A DNA stretch of 64,000 nucleotides, taken from NCBI RefSeq assembly GCF_028023875.1, contig NZ_JAQIPB010000007.1, positions 1 through 64,000 of the forward strand, in the 5' to 3' direction. The position numbers were made by a program, and so were the translations under genes. Below are positions 50,474-60,104 of this stretch, in pieces; positions within the stretch are counted from its first letter, which is position 1; the number at the start of each line of letters is the position of its first letter. Origin of the DNA: Xenophilus arseniciresistens. Its GTDB lineage: Bacteria; Pseudomonadota; Gammaproteobacteria; Burkholderiales; Burkholderiaceae_C. The notes beneath the pieces were generated by a model, which did no database searches, had not been told where the DNA came from, and worked only from the letters and a program-made list of their open reading frames with translations.

Positions 50474-52126
50474 TCAGCGCGCGGGCCGGATGCGGTAGAT
50501 CGCGTTGTTGCGGTCGGCAGAGACGTACACGCTGCCGTCCGCGCCCACGGCCACGCCGGTGGGTACGTAGGGCGGTGGCAGGCCCGGGCCGGCGGCCAGG
50601 CCGATGGGCAACTGCTCGGCCACGCTGCGGCGGCTGCCGTCGGCGGGGTTGATCTCCACCAGCCGCTGCGCGCCGGCCTCGGCCACGATGAAGCTGCCCC
50701 AGGGCGTCTGGGCCAGGCCCTCGGGCATCTGCAGGCCCTGCGCCACCACCTGCGGCGCGCCGCCCGTGGCCGGCACGCGCAGCAGGCGGCCTGCGGCCTC
50801 GGTCACATAGACGGCGCCATCGCTGCCCAGCACCATCTGCACCGGGCCCTGCAGGCCATCGGCCAGCAACTGGCGCTGCGCATGCTTGGGGCCGCTCAGG
50901 CGCGTGACGCTGCCGGTGCCGATCTCGGCCACGATCACGCTGCCGTCTTCCATGGGGATGGCGTCATAGGGCGCCTTCAGGCCGTGGATGACGGATGCGG
51001 TCTTGCGCGTGGCGCGGTCCACCAGCTGCACGGTGCCGGTGAACCAGGATGAGAGCGCGAACTGCGTCCTCGACAGTCCCACGGAGAAGGGGTACTCCAG
51101 TTCGGGCTCGCGCTGCATGCGGAAGATGTCGCTCACGGCGCCGCTGGACAGCTGCACTTCGCGGAAGCCGAACACGTCGGCCACCCAGAGCCTGTCGCCC
51201 TCGGTCTTCAGGCCCGCAGGCACGGCCACGGCCCCGCCCGTCAGCCGCTGCGACTGGCCCGTGGCCGGGTTGAAGGCATCGACGGCGTTGTTGGCCATGT
51301 TCGACACGTAGATCATGCCGTCGGGCGCGATGGCCAGGTTGTCCAGCGAGGGCGTGAAGCGCTTGGCCACGCTCTTGCGGCCCGTGGCCAGCTCCACGCG
51401 CACCAGCTCGCCCGTGCGCGTGTCCACCACCCACAGGTTGCCCTTGCCGTCCAGGTTGGCGGCGGCGGGGATCTGGAAGCCTTCGGCGATCACCTGCATG
51501 GCGCCATCGGCGGGGTTGATCTTGACCACCTGCCCCTTGAACCACAGCGGGCCGTAGAGCCAGCCATCGGGCCCGACCTCGAAGCCGTTGAAGCCGCCCA
51601 TGTCCTTCTTGATCAGGCGCGGCGGCTTCTGGCCCGTGCGGTCGATCTCCCACAGCGCATCGCCCAGAAACACCTGCGAGGCATAGAGCCTGCCGGTGCG
51701 GCGGTCGAAGTCCACCGAATTGAGGCCCGGCAGGTCCCTGGCCAGCACCTGCAGGGGCGCGCCGTCGCGCTCTCGGTAGCGCAGCATGCCCATGAGGTAG
51801 TTGGTCCACGCGAGTTCGCCGCGCGGGCCCACGGCGATGTCGTCGGCCTGGCCTTCGGGCGCGCCGATGAACACGCGCGCCTGGCCGGTGCGCCGGTCCA
51901 CCTCCCACATGCTGTTGCCCACCACCGAGCCGGCCAGCAGCCGGCCCGCGCCATCGACGGCCAGGCCATGCACACCCGCGAAGGCCGAAGGCTGGACCAG
52001 CAGTTCCGGTGCCGCCCAGGCCGCGGGCCGGTGGGCGGTTGGCGTGCTGCAGCCGGCCAGGCCGAGCACGAGGGCGGGGAGGGCGAGTGCCAGCGCGGCG
52101 GCGCGGCGGCGCAGGGGAAGGGGCAT
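50474..52126 (-). CDS. Beta-propeller (NHL/SMP-30-like) lipoprotein
   Basis: 550 aa. Signal peptide with lipobox LGLAGC (Cys about residue 26), then about twelve repeats of a four-strand blade with the phrase 'G..V.PDG.LYV.D' (for example APDGMIYVSNMANNAV, GADGSVYVSADRNNAIYRI). Twelve blades would give two six-bladed propellers. Related to Vgb/SMP-30/NHL proteins, which are lactonases or ligand-binding scaffolds; no metal-site residues can be assigned with confidence. Start at 52126 has AGGAGA 6 bases upstream. Single gene. Confidence 0.75.
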   Translation of the reverse strand: MPLPLRRRAAALALALPALVLGLAGCSTPTAHRPAAWAAPELLVQPSAFAGVHGLAVDGAGRLLAGSVVGNSMWEVDRRTGQARVFIGAPEGQADDIAVGPRGELAWTNYLMGMLRYRERDGAPLQVLARDLPGLNSVDFDRRTGRLYASQVFLGDALWEIDRTGQKPPRLIKKDMGGFNGFEVGPDGWLYGPLWFKGQVVKINPADGAMQVIAEGFQIPAAANLDGKGNLWVVDTRTGELVRVELATGRKSVAKRFTPSLDNLAIAPDGMIYVSNMANNAVDAFNPATGQSQRLTGGAVAVPAGLKTEGDRLWVADVFGFREVQLSSGAVSDIFRMQREPELEYPFSVGLSRTQFALSSWFTGTVQLVDRATRKTASVIHGLKAPYDAIPMEDGSVIVAEIGTGSVTRLSGPKHAQRQLLADGLQGPVQMVLGSDGAVYVTEAAGRLLRVPATGGAPQVVAQGLQMPEGLAQTPWGSFIVAEAGAQRLVEINPADGSRRSVAEQLPIGLAAGPGLPPPYVPTGVAVGADGSVYVSADRNNAIYRIRPAR

Positions 52127-52311
52127 GCGGGTCTCCTGTTGTGTGTGTGAGATGCGCCGGTCGGACGCATCCTCTGGATGCCGGCCCTGAGTCTTCGCGC
52201 CCGCAGGAGCCGCCGCAGTCACGCATGGGACAAAGCTGCCATCAACCAGAAGGCCCGCGCGGCCCAGGCCCGTGAAAGCCCCGGCTGCGCCGAGCTGCCC
52301 GGCAACGCAAG

Positions 52312-53298
52312 ATGGCGGCTTCGTCCACCTCCACCGCTGAACCCATGCTTCATCCCCAGGCACGAGCCCTGATCGACCTGATGGCAGAGCGCGGCGTGCC
52401 GCCCACGCACACCCTCACGCCTGCCGATGCGCGCGCCATCTACCGCGAGCGCCGCAGCTTCTCGCAACCCGCACCGGCCGAGGTGTCCGAAGTGCGCGAG
52501 CTGCGCACGAGCGGGCCGCATGGCGACATTCCGCTGCGCGCCTACCGGCCGCTGGGCGCGCCGGCCGAGGCGGTGCTGCCCGTGCTGGTGTACTACCACG
52601 GGGGCGGCTGGGTCATCGGCGACCTGGACACGCATGACGTGCTGTGCCGCGAGCTGTGCAACGCCAGCGGTTGCGCCGTGATCGCGGTGGACTACCGGCT
52701 GGGGCCGGAGCAGCGCTTTCCGGCCGCGGTGGACGACGTGCTGGCCGCCACGCGCTGGGTGCGGTCGCAGGCGCAGGCGCTGCGCATCGATCCGGCCCGC
52801 CTGGCCGTGGGCGGCGACAGCGCGGGCGGCAACCTGGCCGCCGTGGTGGCGCTGGCGGCGCGCGACGACGCGGACGGCCAGGGGCCGCTGCCCATCGCCT
52901 ACCAGCTGCTCATCTACCCGGCCACCGACATGCGCCGCGGCCATGCCTCGCACAGCAGCAACGGCCAGGGCTACGTGCTGACGCAGGACACGGTGCGCTA
53001 CTTCCACGACCACTACATCACCGATCCCGCGCACGACCTGGACTGGCGCGCCTCGCCGCTGCTGGCGGCCAGCCATGCGGGCCTGCCGCCTGCGCTGATC
53101 CTGACGGCGGGCTACGACCCGCTGCGCGACGAAGGGCTGGACTACGCACGCGCGCTCAGCGATGCCGGCGGCCGGGTCAGCCATGTGTGCTTTGAGCGGC
53201 AGATCCACGGCTTCATCACCATGGGCCGCGTGCTGGACGAGGCGAACACCGCCGTGGCCCTGTGCGCGGCCGAATTGCGGCGCGCGCTGGCCCCGTGA
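52312..53298 (+). CDS. Alpha/beta hydrolase of the hormone-sensitive lipase (HSL) family
   Basis: 328 aa. Oxyanion motif YYHGGGWVIGD, nucleophile elbow GGDSAGGN (Ser about residue 169), catalytic Asp in GYDPLRDEG and His in IHGFITM: a complete bacterial HSL set. Cytoplasmic esterase for short- to medium-chain esters or lactones. Start may instead be the Met at 52345 (MLHPQARAL), which matches relatives better; the first 11 residues are low complexity. Monocistronic. Confidence 0.9.
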   Translation: MAASSTSTAEPMLHPQARALIDLMAERGVPPTHTLTPADARAIYRERRSFSQPAPAEVSEVRELRTSGPHGDIPLRAYRPLGAPAEAVLPVLVYYHGGGWVIGDLDTHDVLCRELCNASGCAVIAVDYRLGPEQRFPAAVDDVLAATRWVRSQAQALRIDPARLAVGGDSAGGNLAAVVALAARDDADGQGPLPIAYQLLIYPATDMRRGHASHSSNGQGYVLTQDTVRYFHDHYITDPAHDLDWRASPLLAASHAGLPPALILTAGYDPLRDEGLDYARALSDAGGRVSHVCFERQIHGFITMGRVLDEANTAVALCAAELRRALAP

Positions 53299-53568
53299 AC
53301 GGCGCCGCCGCAGGTCTCGCCCAGCGCTAACCCCAATCGCCGCAGCCAGTTTTCGCAAGCGCGCGCGGCATGCGGCTGCCTACGCTGGCGCCGCAGCCGC
53401 GCACCATGCCGCAGCCCTAGGGAAAGCCCCTTGCGCCGCGCCCTTACGTTTGCGACGGGCGCTGACTACGATGCGCCCAACCCTGGCGCCGCGATGCGCC
53501 TTCGCAAGAAAAAAGAAAAGGGCGCGGCCAGCTGCGGTGGATGTTCAACAGCACGGAGACAAGGCAGC

Positions 53569-54375
53569 ATGCAGACAGAGAGGGTGGCGCACGCCGACGC
53601 TGGCGCGCGCCTGATGTGGTTGACCAGCCAGCGCGTGTTCTACGCCGGCCTGCTGGGCTCGGTGGGGCTGCGCACATCGGGCGGCTGGGCCATCTACGTG
53701 TCGCCTTCGGGCCTGCCCAACCGCGTGCGGCTGGGCGGCGGCGCCTGGCAGGGCGGCGAGCTGATCGTGGTGCCGCCGCTGGTGCCGCACTGCATCGAAA
53801 GCCAAGAGCCGCTGATCCTGAACCTCGTGATCGAGGCCGAGCTGGTCGATCCGCAGGCCCTGCCGCCGCTGCTGCGCCAGTGCGGCGTGGTGGACGATCC
53901 GGACTTCGTGCGGCGCGTGCGCGCGGTGCATGCGCAGCTGCAGGCCGCGTCGGGCCGCAAGTGCTTCAACGGCTTCGACTTCGACCGCCTGGTCTTCGGC
54001 CAGCCGCTGCCCGAGCGCGTGCTCGATCCGCGCATCCGCGCCGTGGTCGATCGGGTCAACGCCAACCCGGCCGAAGCCGTGTCGGCCGAGCAATGCGCGG
54101 CAGCGGTGAACCTCTCCTTCTCGCGCTTTCTGCATCTGTTCAAGGCGCAGACGGGCGTGACCTTCCGCGCCTTCAGGGCCTGGAAGCGCGCGCGCAGCCT
54201 GCTGCGCTACGTGCGCGAAAGCTCCAGCCTCACCGACATCGCGCTGACGGCCGGCTACCCCGATTCCACGCATTTCAGCCATTCGATCCGGCAGTTCTAC
54301 GGCCTGCGGCCCAGCGACATCGTCGCGGGCTCGCGGCGGCTGGCACTGCATCACGCCGGGCGCGTCGTGCTGTGA
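53569..54375 (+). CDS. AraC family transcriptional regulator
   Basis: 268 aa. The N-terminal half has a cupin-like outline (VPPLVPHCIES); the C-terminal double HTH is AEQCAAAVNLSFSRFLHLFKAQTGVTFRAF and SLTDIALTAGYPDSTHFSHSIRQFYGLRPSD. Start at 53569 (MQTERVAH) is preferred over 53431, whose first 46 residues look non-coding. The 270 bases upstream of it hold no gene. It lies 133 bases before the second importer operon in the same direction and is its likely regulator (inference). Confidence 0.88.
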   Translation: MQTERVAHADAGARLMWLTSQRVFYAGLLGSVGLRTSGGWAIYVSPSGLPNRVRLGGGAWQGGELIVVPPLVPHCIESQEPLILNLVIEAELVDPQALPPLLRQCGVVDDPDFVRRVRAVHAQLQAASGRKCFNGFDFDRLVFGQPLPERVLDPRIRAVVDRVNANPAEAVSAEQCAAAVNLSFSRFLHLFKAQTGVTFRAFRAWKRARSLLRYVRESSSLTDIALTAGYPDSTHFSHSIRQFYGLRPSDIVAGSRRLALHHAGRVVL

Positions 54376-54391
54376 GGGCCGCCGTCATTTC

Positions 54392-54405
54392 CGTCGGTTC
54401 CGACG
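54392..54405. promoter_or_regulatory. Palindrome CGTCGG-TT-CCGACG after the AraC gene
   Basis: Perfect 6-bp arms with a two-base centre, 17 bases past the AraC stop and about 100 bases before the livH-like start. Could be an operator or a small hairpin. Confidence 0.35.
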
Positions 54406-54451
54406 AGGCCGGATCGCACATGCCTTCCTAGACTGCCTCGCCATTCGTTCC

Positions 54452-54477
54452 CCGCCGGCCACCCGTGGTGCCGGCGG
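54452..54477. other. Stable hairpin in the leader of the second importer operon
   Basis: Left arm CCGCCGGC-C-ACC, loop CGT, right arm GGTGCCGGCGG: eleven pairs with one bulge, ending 31 bases before the TTG start of the livH-like gene. No T tract; it may shape translation or mRNA stability. Confidence 0.4.
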
Positions 54478-54508
54478 CCCGCATCGCCTCTCATCGCCGG
54501 GGTCCTGC

Positions 54509-55384
54509 TTGCAAATCCTTCAACTGCTGCTCTCAGGCATCGCGCAAGGCTGCATCTACGGCCTGATCGCGCTGGGCTTCGTGCTCATCTACAAGGCCAC
54601 CGAAACCGTGAGCTTCGCGCAGGGCGACCTGATGATGCTCGGCGCTTTCGCGGCCTTTGCGGGCATGCAGCTCTTCGGCCTGCCCTTCTGGCTGGCGGCG
54701 GCGCTGGCGGTGGCGGCGCTGGTGGCCTTTGGCGTGCTGCTGGAACTGGTGGTGATCCGCCCCATCCTGGGCCAGCCGCAGTTCTCCATCGTCATGCTCA
54801 CCATCGGCGTGGGTTATGTGGTGCGCGGCCTCATCACCATGGTGCCGGGCATCGGCACCGAAACGCACACGCTGGCCGTGCCCTACAAGGACGAGGTCTG
54901 GCGCGTCGGCGGCCTGGTGGTCAATGCGCCGCAGGCGGTGGTGATCGGCGCCACCGCAGCGCTGTGCCTGCTGCTGTACGGCATGTTCCGCTACAGCAAG
55001 CTGGGCATCGCGATGCAGGCCAGCTCGCAGAACCAGCTGGCGGCCTACTACATGGGCATTCCGGTCAAGCGGCTCAACGGCCTGGTGTGGGGCCTGGCGG
55101 CGGCCGTGGCCACGGTGGCCGGCATCCTGCTGGCGCCCATCACCTTCGTGCATGCCAACATGGGCTTCATCGGGCTCAAGGCCTTTCCGGCCGCGGTGGT
55201 GGGCGGCTTCGGCAGCCTGCCGGGGGCCATCGTGGGCGGGCTGGTCATCGGCGTGGTGGAGTCCTTCGCGGGCTTCTACCTGCCCGACGGCTTCAAGGAC
55301 ACAGCGCCCTACATCGTGGTGCTGCTCATGCTGATGATCAAGCCCAACGGCTTGTTCGGCGAGAAGCTGCGCAAGAAAGTCTGA
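54509..55384 (+). CDS. Liv-type ABC transporter permease (LivH-like), second importer
   Basis: 291 aa. LivH signatures LLSGIAQGCIYGLIALGFVLIY, ETVSFAQGDLMMLGAF and GGFGSLPGAIVGGLVIG. TTG start at 54509; no ATG is near and the N-terminus fits the family. It pairs with the LivM-like permease 29 bases downstream. First gene of a six-gene operon of permeases, ATPases, ligase and binding protein. Confidence 0.92.
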   Translation: MQILQLLLSGIAQGCIYGLIALGFVLIYKATETVSFAQGDLMMLGAFAAFAGMQLFGLPFWLAAALAVAALVAFGVLLELVVIRPILGQPQFSIVMLTIGVGYVVRGLITMVPGIGTETHTLAVPYKDEVWRVGGLVVNAPQAVVIGATAALCLLLYGMFRYSKLGIAMQASSQNQLAAYYMGIPVKRLNGLVWGLAAAVATVAGILLAPITFVHANMGFIGLKAFPAAVVGGFGSLPGAIVGGLVIGVVESFAGFYLPDGFKDTAPYIVVLLMLMIKPNGLFGEKLRKKV

Positions 55385-55413
55385 AGAGAAGCACCCGAGC
55401 ACAAGGCCACCCG

Positions 55414-56490
55414 ATGCGTTTCATCTTCAAGACCTCCTACGCGCAAGACATCCAGCTGGCCAAGCATGGCGGGCACCGCTTCTGGTATGCGCTGCTCATG
55501 CTGGCGCTGCTGGCCGCGCCCTGGGTGGTGGACGAATACTGGCTCGCGCAGCTGACCTTCGTGCTCATCTATGCGGTGGTGGGGCTGGGGCTGATGCTGC
55601 TGGCCGGCTTCACGGGGCAGTTCTCCATCGGGCACGCGGCCTTCCTGGGCACGGGGGCCTACACGCAGGCCGTGCTGGTCAATCTGGGCGTGCCTTTCCC
55701 GCTGGCGCTGGTGGCGGCCGCGGCGCTGTCGGCCGCCGTGGGCGTGCTGGTGGCGCTGCCGGCGCTGCGCGTCAAGGGCATCTACCTGGGCATCGCGACC
55801 CTGGCCTTCGGCTTCATCGTCGAGGAAGTGTTCGCGCGCTGGGAGCGCATGACCGGCGGCAACGCGGGGCTGCATGTGCATGCGCCCACCCTGTTCGGCC
55901 ACGACGTGGGCAGCGGCGCGGCTTTTTACTTCGTCTGCCTGGTGGTCGCGGTGCTGTGCACGCTGGGCATCCTGAACCTGCTGCGCGCGCCCACGGGCCG
56001 GGCCTTCGTGGCCATCCGCGATTCGGAGATCTCGGCCCAGAGCATGGGCATCCACCTGGCGCGCTACAAGACGCTGTCCTTCGCCATCTCGGCCGCGCTG
56101 GCGGGGTTGGGCGGGGCGCTGTACGCGCACAAGATCAGCTTCCTCTCGCCCGACCAGTTCAGCATCCTGCAGTCCATCGACCTGCTGCTGCTGGTGGTGA
56201 TCGGCGGGCTGGGCTCGGTGCACGGGGCCTTCCTCGGCGCCATCTTCATCATCACCATGCCGCAGCTCATTTCGCTGTCCAAGGACTGGCTGCCCGACAC
56301 CATCGGCCAGGCGCCCGGGCTGCAGGGCCTGGTGTACGGCCTGGTGCTGATCGCCTTCGTGCTCTTCGAGCCGCTGGGCCTGTACGGCCGCTGGCTCAAG
56401 ATCCGCACCTGGCTGCAGCTCTTCCCCTTCTACCGCCGTGGCATGTTCAAGCGGCAGAAGTCCTTCACCAAATCGGATCGGCTGAAATGA
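55414..56490 (+). CDS. Liv-type ABC transporter permease (LivM-like), second importer
   Basis: 358 aa, about 9 helices. Motifs GLGLMLLAGFTGQFSIGHAAF and GGLGSVHGAFLGAIFII, the LivM core. A cytoplasmic leader (MRFIFKTSYAQDIQL) precedes helix 1 and a basic tail (RGMFKRQKSFTKSDRLK) follows the last. Its stop overlaps the LivG-like start (ATGA). Confidence 0.92.
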   Translation: MRFIFKTSYAQDIQLAKHGGHRFWYALLMLALLAAPWVVDEYWLAQLTFVLIYAVVGLGLMLLAGFTGQFSIGHAAFLGTGAYTQAVLVNLGVPFPLALVAAAALSAAVGVLVALPALRVKGIYLGIATLAFGFIVEEVFARWERMTGGNAGLHVHAPTLFGHDVGSGAAFYFVCLVVAVLCTLGILNLLRAPTGRAFVAIRDSEISAQSMGIHLARYKTLSFAISAALAGLGGALYAHKISFLSPDQFSILQSIDLLLLVVIGGLGSVHGAFLGAIFIITMPQLISLSKDWLPDTIGQAPGLQGLVYGLVLIAFVLFEPLGLYGRWLKIRTWLQLFPFYRRGMFKRQKSFTKSDRLK

Positions 56491-57299
56491 GCGACGACGT
56501 CCTCCTGCAAGCCAGCGACCTGAGCGTGCGCTTCGGCGGCGTGCTGGCCGTCAACAAGGTCAGCTTCGACGTGCGGCGCGGCGAGGTGTTCACCCTGATC
56601 GGCCCCAACGGCGCGGGCAAGACCACGGTGTTCAACCTGATCAGCCGCATCTACCAGCCCACCACGGGCCAGATCACCTGGCACGGCGGTGCGCAGCCGC
56701 TGACGCTGACCGCGCAGCCCGCGCATGCGATCGCGGCGCTGGGCATCGCGCGCACTTTCCAGAACATCGAGCTGTTCGAGCACGCCACGGTGCTGCACAA
56801 CCTGCTGGTGGGCCGCCACACGCACCGGCGCACGGGCTTCTTCAGCGAGCTGTTCTTCACGCCCGCCACGCGCCAGGCCGAGATGGCCGCGCGCGAGAAG
56901 GCCGAGCAGGTGATCGACCTGCTGGATCTGCAGCACCACCGCGATTCGATGGTGGCGGGCCTGCCCTACGGCGTGCGCAAGGTGGTGGAGCTGGCGCGCG
57001 CGCTGTGCACCGAGCCGAAGCTGCTGCTGCTGGACGAACCCTCGTCGGGCCTGAACGTGGAGGAGACGGCCGACATGGCCTTCTGGATCCAGGACATCCA
57101 GCACGAGCTGGGCATCTCGGTGCTGATGGTGGAGCATGACATGAGCCTGGTCTCCAAGGTCTCGGACCGCGTGCTGGCCATGAACCAGGGCGAGGTGCTG
57201 GCCATGGGCAGCGCGCGCGAGGTGCAGACCGATGCGCGCGTGATCGAGGCCTACCTGGGCACGGTGGAGGATGTGAGCAGCCTGCGGAGGGCCGCATGA
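56487..57299 (+). CDS. Liv-type ABC transporter ATP-binding protein (LivG-like), second importer
   Basis: 270 aa. Walker A GPNGAGKTT, ARTFQNIELF, signature-position LPYGVRKVVELA, Walker B LLDEPSSGLN, VEHDMSLV. Same subfamily as the ATPase at 6051: both have the LPYG loop instead of LSGGQ. Start fixed by the ATGA overlap with the permease gene. Confidence 0.93.
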   Translation: MSDDVLLQASDLSVRFGGVLAVNKVSFDVRRGEVFTLIGPNGAGKTTVFNLISRIYQPTTGQITWHGGAQPLTLTAQPAHAIAALGIARTFQNIELFEHATVLHNLLVGRHTHRRTGFFSELFFTPATRQAEMAAREKAEQVIDLLDLQHHRDSMVAGLPYGVRKVVELARALCTEPKLLLLDEPSSGLNVEETADMAFWIQDIQHELGISVLMVEHDMSLVSKVSDRVLAMNQGEVLAMGSAREVQTDARVIEAYLGTVEDVSSLRRAA

Positions 57300-57327
57300 A
57301 CGACACGAACGCAGCCGGGAGCCAGCC

Positions 57328-58101
57328 ATGAGCACCGAGATCCTGCAACTGCTCAACGTCGAGAGCGCCTACGGCCCGATCAAGGCCATCCGCGGCGTGA
57401 GCCTGAAGGTGCGCCAGGGCGAGATCGCCACCGTGCTGGGCAGCAACGGCGCGGGCAAGACCACCATCCTCAAGACCATCTCCGGCATCATCGATCCGCG
57501 CAAGGGCTCGGTGCATTTCAAGGGCACGGAAATCACGGCCAAGGACCCGGCCTTCATCGTCCAGCAGGGCCTGTCGCACGTGCCCGAGGGGCGCGAGGTG
57601 TTCCCGCTGCTGTCGGTCAGGGACAACCTGCTGATGGGCGCCTACACCCGGCGCGACCGCGATGGCGTGGCGCGCGACATGGAAGCCGTGTTCAGCTACT
57701 TCCCCATCCTGCGCGAGCGCGCTGCGCAGGACGCCGGGCTGCTCTCGGGCGGGCAGCAGCAGATGCTGGCCATCTCGCGCGCCATCATGGCCGCGCCGCA
57801 GCTGATCCTGCTGGACGAGCCTTCGCTGGGCCTGTCGCCCAAGCTCACCAAGGAGATCTTCGAGATCGTGGTGCGCATCAACCGCGAGCGCGGCACCACC
57901 ATCCTCCTGGTGGAGCAGAACGCCAACATGGCGCTGAACGCGGCCGACCACGGCTATGTGCTGGAGAACGGCCGCATCGTGATGGAAGACAGCTGCGAAC
58001 GCCTGCGCGAGAAGGACGACATCAAGGAGTTCTACCTGGGCATGAAGGACGACGGCGTACGCGGCGAGCGGCGCTGGAAGAAAAAGAAGACCTGGCGCTG
58101 A
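57328..58101 (+). CDS. Liv-type ABC transporter ATP-binding protein (LivF-like), second importer
   Basis: 257 aa. Walker A GSNGAGKTT, VPEGREVFPLLSVRDNL, LSGGQQQM, LLDEPSLGLSP. A basic tail (RGERRWKKKKTWR) extends past the usual LivF end, as in the homologue at 1827. A GGGAG lies 7 bases before the ATG; an upstream ATG at 57296 is out of frame. Confidence 0.93.
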   Translation: MSTEILQLLNVESAYGPIKAIRGVSLKVRQGEIATVLGSNGAGKTTILKTISGIIDPRKGSVHFKGTEITAKDPAFIVQQGLSHVPEGREVFPLLSVRDNLLMGAYTRRDRDGVARDMEAVFSYFPILRERAAQDAGLLSGGQQQMLAISRAIMAAPQLILLDEPSLGLSPKLTKEIFEIVVRINRERGTTILLVEQNANMALNAADHGYVLENGRIVMEDSCERLREKDDIKEFYLGMKDDGVRGERRWKKKKTWR

Positions 58102-58147
58102 GGTCCAGGCCCAAGCCGCGCACCGACGCAACCCTAGGAGATGGCGC

Positions 58148-60085
58148 ATGAACGCAGCCCAGTCCCCCGTGCTTGAAGCCGCCGGCAGCACCGGCAGCAG
58201 CAGCCCCAGTCACTCCAGCCGTACCCCCGAGGGCCTGTGGGACCTGGACCATCTGCGCCCCAACACCGCCATCGTGGTGCCTGGCGAGACACTGCCGGCC
58301 GTGTTCTGGAACGCCGCGGCGCAGCGCGGCGAGCGCGTGTGGATGCGCCAGAAGGAGCTGGGCATCTGGCGCAGCTGGAGCTGGGCGCAGACCGCCGAGG
58401 CCGTGCGCGAGATCGCCGCGGGCCTGCTGGCGCTGGGCTTTGCGCGCGGCGAATGCGCGTCCATCCTGTCGAACACGGTGGTCGAATGGGTGCTGTGCGA
58501 CCTGGCCGTGCTCAGCTGCAGCGGCGTGGCCAACGGCATCTACCCCACCGACGCGGCCTCGCAGGTGCACTACCTGTGCGAAGACTCGCGCACCACCATC
58601 CTCTTCGTCGAAGACGAGGAACAGCTGGACAAGGCGCTGGAGGTGCGCGCGCAGCTGCCGCTCTTGCGCAAGGTGATCGTTTTCGACATGGAAGGGCTGC
58701 GCGCGCTGCGCGACCCCGACGTGATGAGCCTGGACGCATTGCGCGAGCTGGGCCGCGCGCAGATGCAGGCCCAGGCCGACGAACTGGCGCGCCGCATCGC
58801 CGCCACGCAGCCGCAGGACCTGGCCATCCTGGTCTACACCTCGGGCACCACCGGCAAGCCCAAGGGTGCCATGCACAGCCATGGCGGCCTGGTGTACGCC
58901 ATGCGCGGCTACAACACGCTGATGGCGCAGAGCGAGCACGACGAGCGCATGTGCTTCCTGCCGCTGTGCCACATCGCCGAGCGCATGGGCGGCGAGTACT
59001 CGGCCATGTACACGGGCGCGGTGCTCAACTTCGTCGAGAACCCCGAGACCGTGCCCGAGAACGTGCGCGAGATCGCACCCACCGTGTTCACAGCCGTGCC
59101 GCGCGTGTGGGAGAAGTTCTACTCGGGCGTGATGATCGCGCTCAAGGAGGCCAGCGGCGTGCAGCAGGCGGCCTATGGCTGGGCCATCGGCGTGGGCCAG
59201 CAGATCGCCGATCGCGTGCTGGCGGGCCAGAGCGTCGATGCGGGGCTGCGCTTTCGCTTCCGCCTCGCGCGCTGGCTGGCGCTGGACAACGTGCGCAAGA
59301 TGATCGGCATCCACCGCGCGCGCTTCCTGGTCACCGGTGCGGCGCCCATCTCGCCCGAGCTGGTGCGCTGGTACCTGGCGCTGGGCGTGCCCATGCTGGA
59401 GGTGTGGGGCATGACCGAGACGGCCGGCGCCGCCACGGCCATTCCGGCCGCGCGCATCAAGCCCGGCTCCATCGGCCCGGCCGCGGGCTTCAACGAAGTG
59501 CGGCTGGATCCGGCCACGGGCGAGATCCTGGTGCGCGGGCCCAACGTCTTCATGGGCTACCTGAACCTGCCCGAGAAGACGGCCGAAACCATCGACGCCG
59601 ACGGCTGGCTGCACACGGGCGACGTGGGCCTGGTGGACGAGGACGGGTATTTCCGCATCACCGACCGCATGAAGGACATCATCATCACGGCCGGGGGCAA
59701 GAACATCACGCCCAGCGAGCTTGAAAACGAACTCAAGTTCAGCCCCTACGTGACCGACGCCGTGGTGATCGGCGACGCAAGGCCCTACCTGACGGTGATC
59801 ATCATGATCGACCAGGAAAACGTCGAGAAGTACGCCCAGGACCATGACGTGCCCTTCAGCAACTACGCCAGCCTCACGCGGGCGCAGGAGGTGCAGGACC
59901 TGATCCAGGGCGAGATCGACCGCGTGAACGCCAAGTTCGCGCGCGTGGAGCAGATCAAGAAATTCTTCCTGCTCGACACGCAGCTGTCGGCCGAGGACGA
60001 AGAACTCACGCCCACCATGAAGCTCAAGCGCAAGCTGGTGCAGGCCAAGTACGCCGCGCAGATCAATGCCATGTATCAATCGTGA
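58148..60085 (+). CDS. AMP-dependent long-chain-type acyl-CoA ligase, second importer
   Basis: 645 aa. Motifs VYTSGTTGKPKGAMHSH (about 234-250), WGMTETAGAATA, GWLHTGDVGLV, DRMKDIIITAGGKNITPSE, and a C-terminal LTPTMKLKRK with the catalytic Lys. This is the FAA1/bubblegum-like class seen in beta-proteobacterial acid degraders. The homologue at 6887 shares length and layout but has a divergent A8 loop. It activates the acid brought in by the importer; 46 bases after the LivF-like gene and 19 before the binding protein. Confidence 0.92.
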   Translation: MNAAQSPVLEAAGSTGSSSPSHSSRTPEGLWDLDHLRPNTAIVVPGETLPAVFWNAAAQRGERVWMRQKELGIWRSWSWAQTAEAVREIAAGLLALGFARGECASILSNTVVEWVLCDLAVLSCSGVANGIYPTDAASQVHYLCEDSRTTILFVEDEEQLDKALEVRAQLPLLRKVIVFDMEGLRALRDPDVMSLDALRELGRAQMQAQADELARRIAATQPQDLAILVYTSGTTGKPKGAMHSHGGLVYAMRGYNTLMAQSEHDERMCFLPLCHIAERMGGEYSAMYTGAVLNFVENPETVPENVREIAPTVFTAVPRVWEKFYSGVMIALKEASGVQQAAYGWAIGVGQQIADRVLAGQSVDAGLRFRFRLARWLALDNVRKMIGIHRARFLVTGAAPISPELVRWYLALGVPMLEVWGMTETAGAATAIPAARIKPGSIGPAAGFNEVRLDPATGEILVRGPNVFMGYLNLPEKTAETIDADGWLHTGDVGLVDEDGYFRITDRMKDIIITAGGKNITPSELENELKFSPYVTDAVVIGDARPYLTVIIMIDQENVEKYAQDHDVPFSNYASLTRAQEVQDLIQGEIDRVNAKFARVEQIKKFFLLDTQLSAEDEELTPTMKLKRKLVQAKYAAQINAMYQS

Positions 60086-60104
60086 TTCATCCAAGGAGAC
60101 CCGC

